Source: CAVVEQ01 sp963747315 (lineage in GTDB: Bacteria > Chloroflexota > Anaerolineae > Anaerolineales > Anaerolineaceae). Taken from it: a DNA stretch of 64,000 nt. The translations under genes and the position numbers were made by a program. The notes beneath the pieces were generated by a model. The model ran no database searches. It saw only the letters and a list, made by a program, of their open reading frames with translations, and had not been told where the DNA came from. Shown piece by piece: positions 19,151-28,862 of the stretch; position 1 is the stretch's first letter; each line of letters begins with the position of its first letter. The DNA lies in NCBI GenBank assembly GCA_963747315.1, contig CAVVEQ010000004.1, positions 1 to 64,000 of the forward strand. The letters are read 5' to 3'.

Positions 19151-19687
19151 CTACTCTGTAACTGTGAATGCGAATTCACCCACTGGGATTCCATCGACGA
19201 TCGCCTGCAGCATGAATACCCCCGGGGTGGCTTCAACAGTGAATTTCTCCAATTCAACTGGTTTACCAAGGCCATCGGTGAAGTATTCATCCCCGAATTT
19301 TAATTTGTGCCCATCCGGGAAGGTCATCCACACCTGAAAGTGGGTTTTGATATCTTCCGGGGCTTGCGCCCAAAAACTAACCTGGTTGGAAGATTGCGCG
19401 GAGATCGAACTCAAATGCTGCAGGTCAGGGTTGGAGCCCATCGTCATGAAAAGGTCCATGGCTGGCAGTTCCCCGCTGGGTAAAAGAGCATCGGTTCCAC
19501 CTATCCGAAAGTAGATCGGGATGAATTGGATGGAAGGCGGAAGGCTTTGAATGAATGCGGTTCCGAGCACATTACTGGCCACAAGCAGAATCACCAGAAC
19601 ACACACCACCGTTGCCATCCATGCGCCTATCGCCCCTGCGCAGCCTGCTGTGAAAGCTTTTCCAAAAAGACGAATCGGGTCCGACAT
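19151..19687 (-). CDS. Small single-pass membrane protein of unknown function
   Basis: A 178-residue protein with a short cytoplasmic N-terminus, one strong transmembrane helix (about residues 20-45, IGAWMATVVCVLVILLVAS) and an extracytoplasmic part of about 130 residues that appears beta-rich (SFWAQAPEDIKTHFQVWMTF, GVFMLQAIVDGIPVGEFAFTV). The external part resembles a ligand-binding or Ig-like sandwich, but no family was recognised. It converges on the NBR1 lipoproteins and shares their terminator. Confidence 0.6.
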   Translation of the reverse strand: MSDPIRLFGKAFTAGCAGAIGAWMATVVCVLVILLVASNVLGTAFIQSLPPSIQFIPIYFRIGGTDALLPSGELPAMDLFMTMGSNPDLQHLSSISAQSSNQVSFWAQAPEDIKTHFQVWMTFPDGHKLKFGDEYFTDGLGKPVELEKFTVEATPGVFMLQAIVDGIPVGEFAFTVTE

Positions 19688-19772
19688 TTGATCTTCCCTC
19701 CTATCGAATGAAATAATTGTATCAGAACATAGAAAAAGCTTGCAGCATCCGTCCCTTTCATTGATAATCCAT

Positions 19773-20864
19773 ATGATGCAATCTCCTCAGGAACTGAAAG
19801 TCCGCGATCGCCAATTAAACTTACCCGCTTTCCTACCGGATGCCACCTTTGGGGTGGTTCGCTCGGTGGATGCGGAGGATCTGCTGCAAAGCGGAACAGA
19901 AGCAGTTGTTATGAACACCTTTCACCTGATGCAGAAACCGGGCAGCTCCACCATCCAATCCCTGGGCGGCCTGCACCGCATGAGCGGTTGGCAAAAGGTG
20001 ATTATCACCGATTCCGGCGGATTCCAGGCCTATTCGCTAATCCATCAGAACCCTAAAAACGGGTACATAAACGACCAGGGCATCCATTTCAAACCAGAGG
20101 GGGCTGCCAGGAAGTACCTGATGACCCCGGAAAAAACCATCCAGCTCCAGGTCGCCTATGATAGCGACGTGGTTATCTGCCTCGACGATTGCACCCACGT
20201 GGATGCCCCCCTGGCTGAACAGCAGCTTTCCGTCCAGCGCACGGTCGCATGGGGGAAGCGCTGCAAAGCGGAATTTCTAAAACTGATGGCGGGGAAAAAA
20301 AATGACCCTGGAATGCACCCGAAGATCTTCGCCGTGATCCAGGGCGGCGGGCTACCTGAACTGCGGCGTGAGTGCGCCGAAGCTCTACTGGAGATTGGTT
20401 TCGATGGTTACGGATTCGGCGGCTGGCCACTTGATTCCAAAGGCAACCTTCTCGAGGATATCCTCGGGCTCACCCGCGAGCTTATCCCAGCCGGGTTTCC
20501 CATGCATGCCCTGGGCGTGGGACACCCTCAAAATATCCTCAATGCGTATCGGCTGGGTTACCAGATTTTCGATTCTGCAATGCCCACCCGCGATGCGCGT
20601 CATGCGCGGGTTTATGCCTTCAATCAGCAGAAGGGTTTTATTGGCGACTGGATGAGGTATGTCTACCTCAATGACGAAAAACATATCAAAGCGAATCGAC
20701 CGATCGATGAGTTTTGTGATTGCCCCACTTGCGGAAAATATTCGCTCGGTTTCCTCCATCACCTCTTCAAGACCGGGGATACGCTCTTCTACCGCCTGGC
20801 AACCCTTCATAACCTTAGGTTCATGTCCCTTTTGGTACAGAGGCTGCGGGAATCCCGATTATGA
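19773..20864 (+). CDS. tgt: tRNA-guanine transglycosylase family protein
   Basis: Exchanges guanine 34 of certain tRNAs for queuine or its precursor. The catalytic motifs are present: ITDSGGFQAYS (substrate-binding Asp), VIQGG, GFGGWPL, HALGVGHP and FDSAMPTR with the nucleophilic Asp. The zinc site CDCPTC with a distal His is near the C-terminus. After MPTR the sequence (DARHARVYAF) differs from the common NARNG, so this may be a diverged branch with another substrate. The ATG at 19773 is favoured over an upstream TTG at 19740. The stop overlaps the next ATG by 4 nt. A queuosine-precursor transporter lies 4 kb away. Confidence 0.88.
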   Translation: MMQSPQELKVRDRQLNLPAFLPDATFGVVRSVDAEDLLQSGTEAVVMNTFHLMQKPGSSTIQSLGGLHRMSGWQKVIITDSGGFQAYSLIHQNPKNGYINDQGIHFKPEGAARKYLMTPEKTIQLQVAYDSDVVICLDDCTHVDAPLAEQQLSVQRTVAWGKRCKAEFLKLMAGKKNDPGMHPKIFAVIQGGGLPELRRECAEALLEIGFDGYGFGGWPLDSKGNLLEDILGLTRELIPAGFPMHALGVGHPQNILNAYRLGYQIFDSAMPTRDARHARVYAFNQQKGFIGDWMRYVYLNDEKHIKANRPIDEFCDCPTCGKYSLGFLHHLFKTGDTLFYRLATLHNLRFMSLLVQRLRESRL

Positions 20865-21685
20865 TCTCTCCGGATGAGATCGCCCGGCTGGAAGCGGAAA
20901 TTCTAAGCCGAAAGAAATATCAATCGCTCGATCCGGTTCTCGTCCGCCGTGTGGGAACGCAGGAATTGGCCAGGCGAAAAAACTACAGGGAAGCATTGCG
21001 ATCTTCGCGGGCAAGGCTGCATCAGGCTGCCTGTGCTTACCAACTCCAGGATATAGATTATGGTACTGCCAGGCGGGAACTGGCATCTTTGCCGGGTTCG
21101 ATCCATACAGAGGAATCAAAAGCGTTTTGCCTCCGGCTATTAAACCAGCATGCTTCCTCAAAAGAGCGGATCCCGATCCTGGATCATTTTTTTCGCCAGG
21201 TTGCAGCGGAGATGGAGGATGTTCACTCCATCCTGGATTGCGCCTGTGGGCTTAATCCGCTATCCCTGCCCTGGATGCCGTGGAAAAATATTACCCGTTA
21301 TGATGCCTGCGATGTATTCACCGACCTGACCGGTTTTTTACAGCAGTACCTGGATCATTTCGGAGTACCTGGCAGCGCGAATAACTGCGACCTGGTTCAG
21401 GAGGTTCCCAGTGGAGTTTATGACCTGGTTTTTTTATTGAAAACACTCCCCTGCCTGGAGCAACTTGAGAGGTCCTCAGCGGCCAGGTTGCTCAATTCCA
21501 TCCAGGGCAGGTATGTGCTGGTCTCTTACCCTGTGTCCAGCCTGTGCGGCCGCGATAAGGGAATGGTCCGGAATTACACCCGCCAGTTCGAGGATCTGGT
21601 TACCGGATGGCAGGGAGGAATCAAACGCTTTGAGTTCGAAACCGAACTGGCATTTTTACTCATACGGGAGCCCCCCATCAGGTGA
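20861..21685 (+). CDS. ArmA/Rmt-family 16S rRNA (G1405-N7) methyltransferase homologue, paralogue 1
   Basis: A 274-residue S-adenosylmethionine-dependent methyltransferase resembling the aminoglycoside-resistance enzymes ArmA and RmtB (FmrO family), which methylate G1405 in the ribosomal A site. Points of similarity, from memory of those families: an N-terminal helical region with LHQ, the NQHASSKERIPILDHFF segment, motif I SILDCACGLNPLSLPWM (about 123-139), YDLVFLLKTLPCLEQ (187-201) and VLVSYPVSSLCGRDKGM (219-235) followed by TGWQ and a final ELAFLL strand. It overlaps tgt by 4 nt (ATGA) and the next gene by 4 nt (GTGA). No mobile element is near, so it looks like a resident gene. Target site and resistance effect are untested. 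Confidence 0.85.
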   Translation: MISPDEIARLEAEILSRKKYQSLDPVLVRRVGTQELARRKNYREALRSSRARLHQAACAYQLQDIDYGTARRELASLPGSIHTEESKAFCLRLLNQHASSKERIPILDHFFRQVAAEMEDVHSILDCACGLNPLSLPWMPWKNITRYDACDVFTDLTGFLQQYLDHFGVPGSANNCDLVQEVPSGVYDLVFLLKTLPCLEQLERSSAARLLNSIQGRYVLVSYPVSSLCGRDKGMVRNYTRQFEDLVTGWQGGIKRFEFETELAFLLIREPPIR

Positions 21686-22506
21686 AACAGTCAGCTCCAA
21701 CGCCATCTTCCGATCCGGTTGCGGCAGTCCTCTCCTCCCGTAAATACCGTGATCTGAATATTCCCGAAGAAACAGCCCGGGAACTCTACGAAGCAGCAAT
21801 TAGCGCCGGGCAATCGCCTAAGGAAGCCGAAAAGACCCTGAAGCAAAAACTTCATAACATTGTTGCACCTTATCTTGGCGATCCGGATTACCTGCGCGCT
21901 GCCAGGGAAATGGAATCCGCATTTTCCAGCGGGGATTCTGCCCAGATTCAGGCATTTTGTTTGGATATGCTCAACTCCCACGCCTCCACGCGGGAAAGAG
22001 TGGACACCCTTTCAGAGTTTTACCAACGGATATTCGATTTGACCGGAAAACCTAAAAGCATATTCGACCTTGCCGCTGGAATGAATCCCTTCAGCCTCCC
22101 CTGGATGAACCTGGATGAAGACACTCGCTACTTTGCCTATGATCTTAACGCGTCGAGGATAGATCTTGTGCGGAATTTCCTTTTACTTTCCGGTAGAGAA
22201 TCGCTTGCATTCCATTCCGATATCCTTATCCACCCCCCCAACGAAAAAGGGGATTTAGCTTTCTTGTTCAAAGAGGCACATCGCATGGAACAACGCCAGC
22301 GTGGCAGCACCCGTAAGCTTATCGATTCAGTGAATGTGACCTGGTTTCTCCTTTCTCTGCCGACCAGCAGCCTGCATGGGAAATTTAACCTGACCGAACG
22401 CCATCGGCAGCTGGTCAATTCCATCGTCGAAGGGAGCTCATGGCAAATATCAGAGATCCTGTTTAATAATGAGCTTGTTTTCTGTATCCGCAAGGATTCC
22501 CGATGA
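21682..22506 (+). CDS. ArmA/Rmt-family methyltransferase homologue, paralogue 2 (diverged)
   Basis: Second member of the same family, 274 residues, starting with GTG inside the stop of paralogue 1. It keeps LHNIVAPYL, LNSHASTRERVDTLSEFYQ, motif I as IFDLAAGMNPFSLPWM (about 127-142), AYDLN (152-156), FLLSLPTSSLHGK and ELVFCI. It differs at two places expected to matter: the glycine-rich loop is AAG where paralogue 1 has ACG and ArmA GCG, and the VFLLKTLP strand is AFLFKEAHRME. It may have a different target or have lost catalysis and act as a partner. Its stop overlaps the next ATG by 4 nt. Confidence 0.8.
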   Translation: MKQSAPTPSSDPVAAVLSSRKYRDLNIPEETARELYEAAISAGQSPKEAEKTLKQKLHNIVAPYLGDPDYLRAAREMESAFSSGDSAQIQAFCLDMLNSHASTRERVDTLSEFYQRIFDLTGKPKSIFDLAAGMNPFSLPWMNLDEDTRYFAYDLNASRIDLVRNFLLLSGRESLAFHSDILIHPPNEKGDLAFLFKEAHRMEQRQRGSTRKLIDSVNVTWFLLSLPTSSLHGKFNLTERHRQLVNSIVEGSSWQISEILFNNELVFCIRKDSR

Positions 22507-23994
22507 CCCGGCAGAAATCCCGTAAAGAAAGCGTTCCAAAAGAAAAACCGCTTGAAAAATCGCTTGCCCGTTACCGCGAACTTCTCGATCCGCGGGAATT
22601 TATTCTGCTTATGGAAGAATTGGAAAAACCATTGGTTGGCGGGCTCCGTATAAATCCCCTAAAAGCCCGGGGGAATGAACCGAAGACTTGGTGCGATCGT
22701 TATGGGTGGATGGTTGAGCCCGTGCCCTTTTGTCCAAGTGGTTATCGTTTGGTATCGCGTACCCCGAATCCCGGGAACACACTCGAGCACCGCATGGGTT
22801 CTTTTTATTTGCAGGATGTGGCATCCATGCTCCCCCCGGAACTATTCAATTTTGACCCAAAGGATCATCCACTCATCCTGGATATGGCTGCCTCGCCCGG
22901 GGGAAAGACCACCCACCTGGTTTCCCGAACTGGCGATACGGGATTGGTAATCGCGAATGACGGCAGCCGAGCCAGGATTCCTGCCCTGCGGTCGGTTCTG
23001 CAAACCTGGGGATCGGTGAACACCGCCATCACCTGCCTGCCCGGTGAATCCTTTGGCGGGAATTTCCCCGAGGCTTTCGATGCGGTTTTATTGGATGCTC
23101 CCTGCAGCATGGACGGACTGCGCGCGACGGATGCCCATCCTCTACGCCCCATCACGGAAAACGAGCGCGCCTCGCTCGCACGGCGGCAAACCGCCTTGCT
23201 GCGCAGTGCTTTGCAGGCTGTTCGGCCTGGCGGGCAGGTCGTTTACTCCACCTGCACCCTTGCACCGGAGGAGGATGAGGCTGTACTGGATGACATCCTG
23301 CGCGCTTTTCCAGGACAGGTTCAAGTTGAGGATCTTTCCACGGAAAGAAACATCTCCGCCCCTGCATTAGCCGCAGACGGTGGACGCGTTTACCACCCAA
23401 CCGTTCGCAACGCCTTCCGGCTCTGGCCGCACACCTTCAGGACTGCCGGATTTTTCGCCGCCAGATTACGCAAAATTCATCCCATCCAACCGGATAAACA
23501 AAGTTTTCGGGAGAGAGCCATCCCCGGAGAAATACCGGTCCCACTCCCGACATCGCAAGCAAATTCGGTAATCGATTTTTTTCGATCAACATATGGATTT
23601 GATCTCGAACCAATATTGGACACCTATAAATTATTGCTTGCGAAAAAGAAAGATTTCATCCTGCTATTGCCGAAAAAACTAGTCGAGTATTTTCCATCCC
23701 TGAAGTGTATCTCCGCTGGGATGAACCTGGCGAACGTCTCGCCTGACGGATTGGAGTTATCTCATGATTTTTGCTCACGCTTCAGTCATTTGATTCCAGC
23801 AGGCTGGATTGAATTACCAGAGCCGCTGCAAGAGCCCTGGTTGCGTGGCGAGGATATCCACCGTGATGCGGTCAGTGATCTTACCTGGGAACCGAATTGT
23901 GCTAATTCGCGATTCGCGGGGGGAATTCATCGGCCGGGGCAGGGTCACCTCCGATCGGGTCAAAAATTTGCTTCCCCGCAAGGTACTGCTCTAA
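22503..23994 (+). CDS. RsmF/NOL1-family rRNA (cytosine-C5) methyltransferase, frameshifted near the end
   Basis: Methylates carbon 5 of a cytosine in rRNA. Motifs: GSFYLQDVASMLPP, the SAM site MAASPGGKTTHL (about 128-139), catalytic Cys in LLDAPCSMDG (C201) and the second conserved Cys in VYSTCTLAPEEDE (C251). A C-terminal PUA-like domain follows. A plausible end (RIVLIRDSRGEFIGRGRV) is in another frame, so one indel near 23890 is inferred and the stop placed at 23992-23994; the literal frame runs to 24008. The gene overlaps the upstream paralogue by 4 nt, which places it in the tgt operon, and its tail overlaps rsmE by about 4 nt. Confidence 0.85.
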
Positions 23995-24726
23995 TCCAAA
24001 GCTTTTAACTCGTGGAGGATCAATGCGGCGGCGACGATCGCCGCGGTTTCCATCCTGAGGATCCGCCTACCCAAAGACACCATTTCGATTCCCCTCTGCC
24101 GGGCAAGCTGCGCTTCCTCACTGGCAAAATCCGCCTTCCGGTCCGACCAGGATCCCCAGGTTTTCTCCGCGGAAACCGCGCAGGATTTTCTTAATGGAAT
24201 GCCTCTTTTCGTTTTCGTACGCCACCATTCCGAGCTCAAATCCCCGTAATTGTTCCAATGCCTGCAGAAAAAGGACTGGAGGGTTCAACACCGGGATTTT
24301 TCCCCTACCGCTTTGTTCGGCAGCCTCTTTCAGTATTTGCTGCCAGCGTTCCGTTTTTTGCTCGGTGGTGCGGATATCCTGAACGATGGAACGGTTGGTG
24401 ATCACCGGAGTGATCGCAGCAACACCGATCTCCGTGCATTTCTGCAGCACCCATTCGAATTTCTCACGCTGGGTCAGTCCGACCAACACAGTAAGATGAA
24501 CCCGCGGTTCGGTTTGCGACAACCTCCTGGAAAGGATTTTTCCGGCGGTAGTAGTTTTGCCCACCTGGCTCAGCTCCAGCAGGTATTCGTCCCCCGTACC
24601 GTCCAGAACGATCACCTGGTCGCCAGTTTTTAAACGCAGAACCCGGTTGATCTGGTGCGACGTATCAGCGTCGAAGATCACTTCGCCAGGTCGAAAACAT
24701 TCCATCGATAAGAAGAATCTATTCAT
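23991..24726 (-). CDS. rsmE: 16S rRNA (uracil-1498-N3)-methyltransferase RsmE, frameshifted
   Basis: SPOUT-fold methyltransferase for U1498 of 16S rRNA. The N-terminal PUA-like part has TSHQINRVLRLKTGDQVIVLDG. The catalytic part has QREKFEWVLQKCTEIGVAAITPVITNRS, RWQQILKEAAEQSGRGKIPVL and the cofactor knot ILVGPEGGFASEEAQLARQRG and LGRRILRMETA. One extra T in a TTTT run near 24130 splits the frame exactly after GPEGGF; removing it restores the knot. Its tail converges on the rsmF-like gene. Confidence 0.9.
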
Positions 24727-24776
24727 CCACAGTGTCTTTCAATCATCTAAAACTGATTATACTTGCCACAAACGAC

Positions 24777-25505
24777 ATGGAAATTAATAACGGGTCTGAA
24801 ATCCCACGCGCATTCAAGTATTACGACATCCTCATGGCACTTTTCGTGACCATCCTGATTGTCAGCAACATCGCTTCGGCTGCCAAGATCGTGGATTGGG
24901 GTTTTTCCATCGCCGGAATCCCCATGGCCTTTGATGCGGGTACGATCCTTTTCCCGATCAGCTATATCTTCGGGGATCTGCTCACAGAGGTGTATGGATT
25001 CAAACGCTCCCGCCGGGTGATCTGGGTTGGTTTTTTCTGCCTCGCGCTCACATCATTTATCTTCTTCCTTGTGCGCAACATGCCCGGCGAAAGCAACTGG
25101 CTGCTGTATGCCGGCCAGCCTGCCTACGATGCCATCCTGGGGGGAATCAGCACAGGGGGCATCGTCCTGGCCAGCCTGGTGGCTTACCTGTTTGGAGAAT
25201 ACACCAACTCGGTCGTTCTGGCCAAGATGAAGGTCGCGACCGAAGGTCGCTGGCTGTGGATGCGCACGATCGGCAGCACCCTGGTGGGGGAAGGTGTTGA
25301 TACCCTTGTGTTTATCACGGTGGCCAGCCTGGCAGGCGTTTTCCCCTGGGTGATCTTCCCCAGCCTGCTACTGACGAACTATTTGTTCAAATGCGGCGTG
25401 GAAGTGGTGATGACGCCTGTTACCTACTGGGTGGTTGGTTTTCTGAAAAAAGCCGAGAATGAGGATTATTTCGACCGCGGGACGCGCTTCAGGCTAGCTG
25501 GGTAG
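24777..25505 (+). CDS. yhhQ: Queuosine precursor transporter (YhhQ/VUT family, DUF165)
   Basis: A polytopic membrane protein of about 242 residues with six likely helices. The family signatures are the N-terminal ILIVSNIASAAKIV, FPISYIFGDLLTEVYGFKRSR and TIGSTLVGEGVDTLVFITVA, then TNYLFKCGVEVVMTPVTYWVV. Members salvage queuosine precursors such as preQ0 or preQ1. The tgt-family gene 4 kb upstream is the natural consumer of such a base. ATG at 24777 is preferred over an in-frame ATG at 24732, since a TATACT box at 24758-24763 lies just upstream and would give a very short leader. Confidence 0.88.
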   Translation: MEINNGSEIPRAFKYYDILMALFVTILIVSNIASAAKIVDWGFSIAGIPMAFDAGTILFPISYIFGDLLTEVYGFKRSRRVIWVGFFCLALTSFIFFLVRNMPGESNWLLYAGQPAYDAILGGISTGGIVLASLVAYLFGEYTNSVVLAKMKVATEGRWLWMRTIGSTLVGEGVDTLVFITVASLAGVFPWVIFPSLLLTNYLFKCGVEVVMTPVTYWVVGFLKKAENEDYFDRGTRFRLAG

Positions 25506-26180
25506 CACCATCCTTTGAGCGGCCTTCGATCACGAGGGTGTATTCACCCCTCGGCTGTTCCGTGCTGGAAAATATCTAATAACTGGGAGAGATTTCCCCG
25601 TTTGACCATTTCAAATTTCTTCGTCAGGTCGTTGGCTATTGCAGCCCGCCGGTCTCCAAAAACTACCAATGCATCCTGAAGAGAAGTCTGCAGCCGGTAG
25701 GGACTTTCGTAATAAACCAGTGTGTGCGGAGAGAGTGAGTCCACCTTCGAAAAACCGCTTGCGCGGGCCGGACTTGTGAGGAGGGAAACCTCGGAAGGTA
25801 AAGCTGCTGGTGGGAAGGCCCGAAAGGGTCAACGCCATCACGAATGCGCTTGCGCCTGGCACCGCATTTACCTCGAATCCCTTCTCCAGAGCATCCCGCA
25901 CCACCAGGAAACCGGGATCTGAAATACCCGGAGTGCCGGAGTCAGTGACAAGTGCGACGCTCTTTCCCTCTTCCAGAAGGTTGAGGATCCGTGGCAGCGC
26001 CCGCTTCTCGTTATCCACCCGGAAGGTCAGCATCGGTTTTGATATCCCAAAATGCTTGAGCAGAAAACCGGTTTTGCGGGTATCTTCGCAGATAACCAGA
26101 TCTGCGGCTGATAGAGCGTCCAAAGCCCGCTGGCTGATATCCCCCAGGTTACCGATCGGAGTGGAGACCAAGGTGAGCAT
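25489..26180 (-). CDS. rsmI: 16S rRNA (cytidine-1402-2'-O)-methyltransferase RsmI, frameshifted
   Basis: Tetrapyrrole-methylase-fold enzyme that 2'-O-methylates C1402 in the ribosomal P site. It opens with VSTPIGNLGDISQRAL, then ICEDTRKTGFLLKHF, VALVTDSGTPGISDPG and NAVPGASAFVMALTLSG, all RsmI signatures. Two indels are inferred: near 25745, before HTLVYYESPYRL, and near 25550, after which RGEYTLVIEG gives the expected C-terminal strand and a stop at 25489-25491. The ATG at 26180 begins the conserved core; the open frame upstream is not conserved-looking. The tail overlaps the end of the transporter gene. Confidence 0.9.
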
Positions 26181-26298
26181 GGGGAGAGTATAGCACAGGC
26201 ATTTTTCCAAATTGACGTGAGAATTGGCTGCATCTATACTATGATTTCTAATCATTCAACCAAATATACGGCGCGATGCCTTTCTTTAGAGGTTTTCC

Positions 26299-28753
26299 TT
26301 GAAATATCTGAAAACACGAATTATTGCTATCCCAATTTTAATATTATTCTTCGCAGGATTGATATTTTTTCTCCTGGTTCTGGCGCTGCCGGGAGCCAGG
26401 TTTCTTTATAAAACTGTCGCGATAGAAAATGATTCATTGGAATATGACGGCACCTCATACCATATTTCCATACCGATAAGTGAAAGTATTTTCAATCTTG
26501 ATTCAATAGTAGTAATGGAGAATGATTCAATCCTGGATCGCTCCTTCTCAGATGACCCTAGATATTCACCAAGCTGGCACATTTTTTCTCCATAAAGTGC
26601 GGGATAGAAATGTAGTGATCTCATTTATTCCAACCCAGGATCATTTCGGAATCGGTACAGATCAGGAATATCAGGTGCTGATCCGGTTAAATGTACTTTC
26701 AGGGAATACTCCCGGTCGGTTCGCCGTGGTCCTCGTCGCGGGAATGTTGATATTCTTGGGAATCCTTTACAGAAAGGGATACTTCTCCCAAAAAATAAGC
26801 CAAGCTAACAAAGATAATCTCTTAACCCGCATGCTGAATAAAATTCAAGCCCCGCGGAAGTGTGGTCAACCCCTCCCCTGGAAGAACCTGATTATGAAGT
26901 CCGGGTCGGATATTGTATTGCTGGTTTACATGTTCATGTTCCTGGAATGGTTATTCATAATTACAATGCCTTCCTTTATGGATTATTCTTCATTCCATGA
27001 AAAAGTTAGGATATTTCTATCAGCTTCACTGATCGGATCGGTCGCCGTATTATTCTTACTTTTCTTATTGCTCATTTTGGCTTATTTGTTGACCAGGTTC
27101 AAACCCGATATTCGATCGTTTCTTGCAGGGATTCCGTTTGCTCTCCTCGCTTCCTGTCTGGTTTTTTTACTTCTGGATAATTTTCTAACTACTATTTTTT
27201 CCATCGGGATAGCAGGGTCAAACGCTATTGTTCGAATCCTATGGTCAATTTTTTTTATAGGCTTTTTCCTGTACATGCTAATTCGAACCTCCAGCCGATA
27301 CACTGAGTATCAGAAATTCCAAAACTGGACAAAATTAACCAATGGCTCACGATAGGCTTGCTGGGTGTTTCGATTCCATTCGCCATTTCTACGGTGTTTG
27401 TCAGGATGAATCATGAGGAACAACTCCCCATTCCCATAACACTTAGTGCCCGGCCCAATATTATTCTGATATCGTCGGATGGTCTGGATGCTAGCCACAT
27501 GTCAGTGTATGGGTATGAACGTGATACCACCCCCTTCCTTCGCGAGTTGGCAGCATCGTCCCTGGTAAGTGAAAACAACTTTGCAAACACAGATCATTCT
27601 CTAGGTTCTGAAACCTCGGTATTAACTGGTCGAAATCCTGTCGTCACCAAGGTGTTATTTTCGCCGGATATTCTGCGCGGCAACGATCGATTCTTACATC
27701 TCCCTGGTATTCTTAAAGATGCCGGATATCGAACAGTAACACTTGGCGTACCATACTACATCGATGCCAATATATTGAATTTCCATGATGCCTTCGATGA
27801 AATCAATTGTTCAGAAAAGGGGATTACTCTCACGCAGGATAGCTGGTTCAGTCGTTACTTCGATGAGGAAAGATATTTTGTGCATCAAATTCAAAAACGT
27901 GTGACAGATCGTCTTTTTCATATTCTTCTTATCCGGGATTTTCAAAGTCCTATCGCCTCGGTGAATGATGTTTCCGGATACACCATTTCTGACCAGGAAA
28001 GGTTGAAGTGTATTATGGGAATATCTTGCGGATGCTAAAGCATCCGGACAACCGATATTTGTTCACGTGCATCAAATGGGTACTCATGGCCCGACCTTCG
28101 AGACGACCATCCAACGATTCTCCAGTGGCCAGAAACAGGATCGTGTGTGGATGACTGATTTTTACGACGACTCCATTATTAATTTTGATTCAAATGTGGC
28201 AGCCCTGGTTGATTACCTCAAATCCCTAGGCATATACCAGGAAACGATCATCGGTGTCTATACAGACCATGGAACTGAGTGGACGAACACTAAAAGACTA
28301 CCGTTGATCCTCCACTTTCCGGAAAACCAAGGCACAGGAAAAATTCTTGGGAATACACAAAACATGGATATCCCTCCTACGATTCTGGATTACCTGGGAA
28401 TTGAAGATACCGATATGGATGGATGGAAAATCGTTGTTGTCCCCGCTTCGCAGGAGAGGATCATCTTTTCAACCGATTCAATAGAACCTATCGAAATTTC
28501 CGGTCTATGGACAATGCCAAATTTCACGAACAGACTGCCATTCCGGCAGATGGAATCCATAAAAGCTATTCAATGTCAGAAAATTACATCCATAGATCTA
28601 GGTAACCTAAAAGTGGAAGAAGGCAGTGTTCAGGGTCATACCTCTCCTTGTTCTCCGAAATTATTAAATTCTCGTTCGGAGATACTTTCTCAAATTGGTA
28701 AATTGCTACACCGGGCAGGCTATCAGCTTCCAGATAACTGGGAAGATTTATGA
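26299..28753 (+). CDS. Membrane-anchored sulfatase/phosphoethanolamine-transferase-fold protein, frameshifted
   Basis: A large protein of about 815 residues once three indels are allowed (near 26550, 27345 and 28015). The N-terminal part has one helix and an extracytoplasmic segment. Five or six helices follow (about 27000-27420). The C-terminal alkaline-phosphatase-superfamily domain has the metal strand IILISSDGLDASHMSVYGY, the nucleophile region HSLGSETSVLTGRNP, FVHVHQMGTHGP and the late metal site YTDHGTEW. The active-site motif lacks the Cys of type I sulfatases, so a Ser/Thr-type phosphotransferase or hydrolase, as in LtaS-like proteins, is more plausible. The exact reaction is not clear. 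Confidence 0.75.
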
Positions 28754-28862
28754 AAGATATTTATCGCTTTCCTATTCCTAGGTAATGCTATATTGATATA
28801 CAAGAATCATGGAGAAATTCCCAGATGTACTCCCGATTTAAGCATATAATGTGCGTCTATCC

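Noticed and set aside
20861..22506. Acquired aminoglycoside-resistance cassette
   Set aside because: The genes overlap tgt and the rsmF-like gene and have no insertion sequence, integron or composition change around them, so a mobile origin is not supported.
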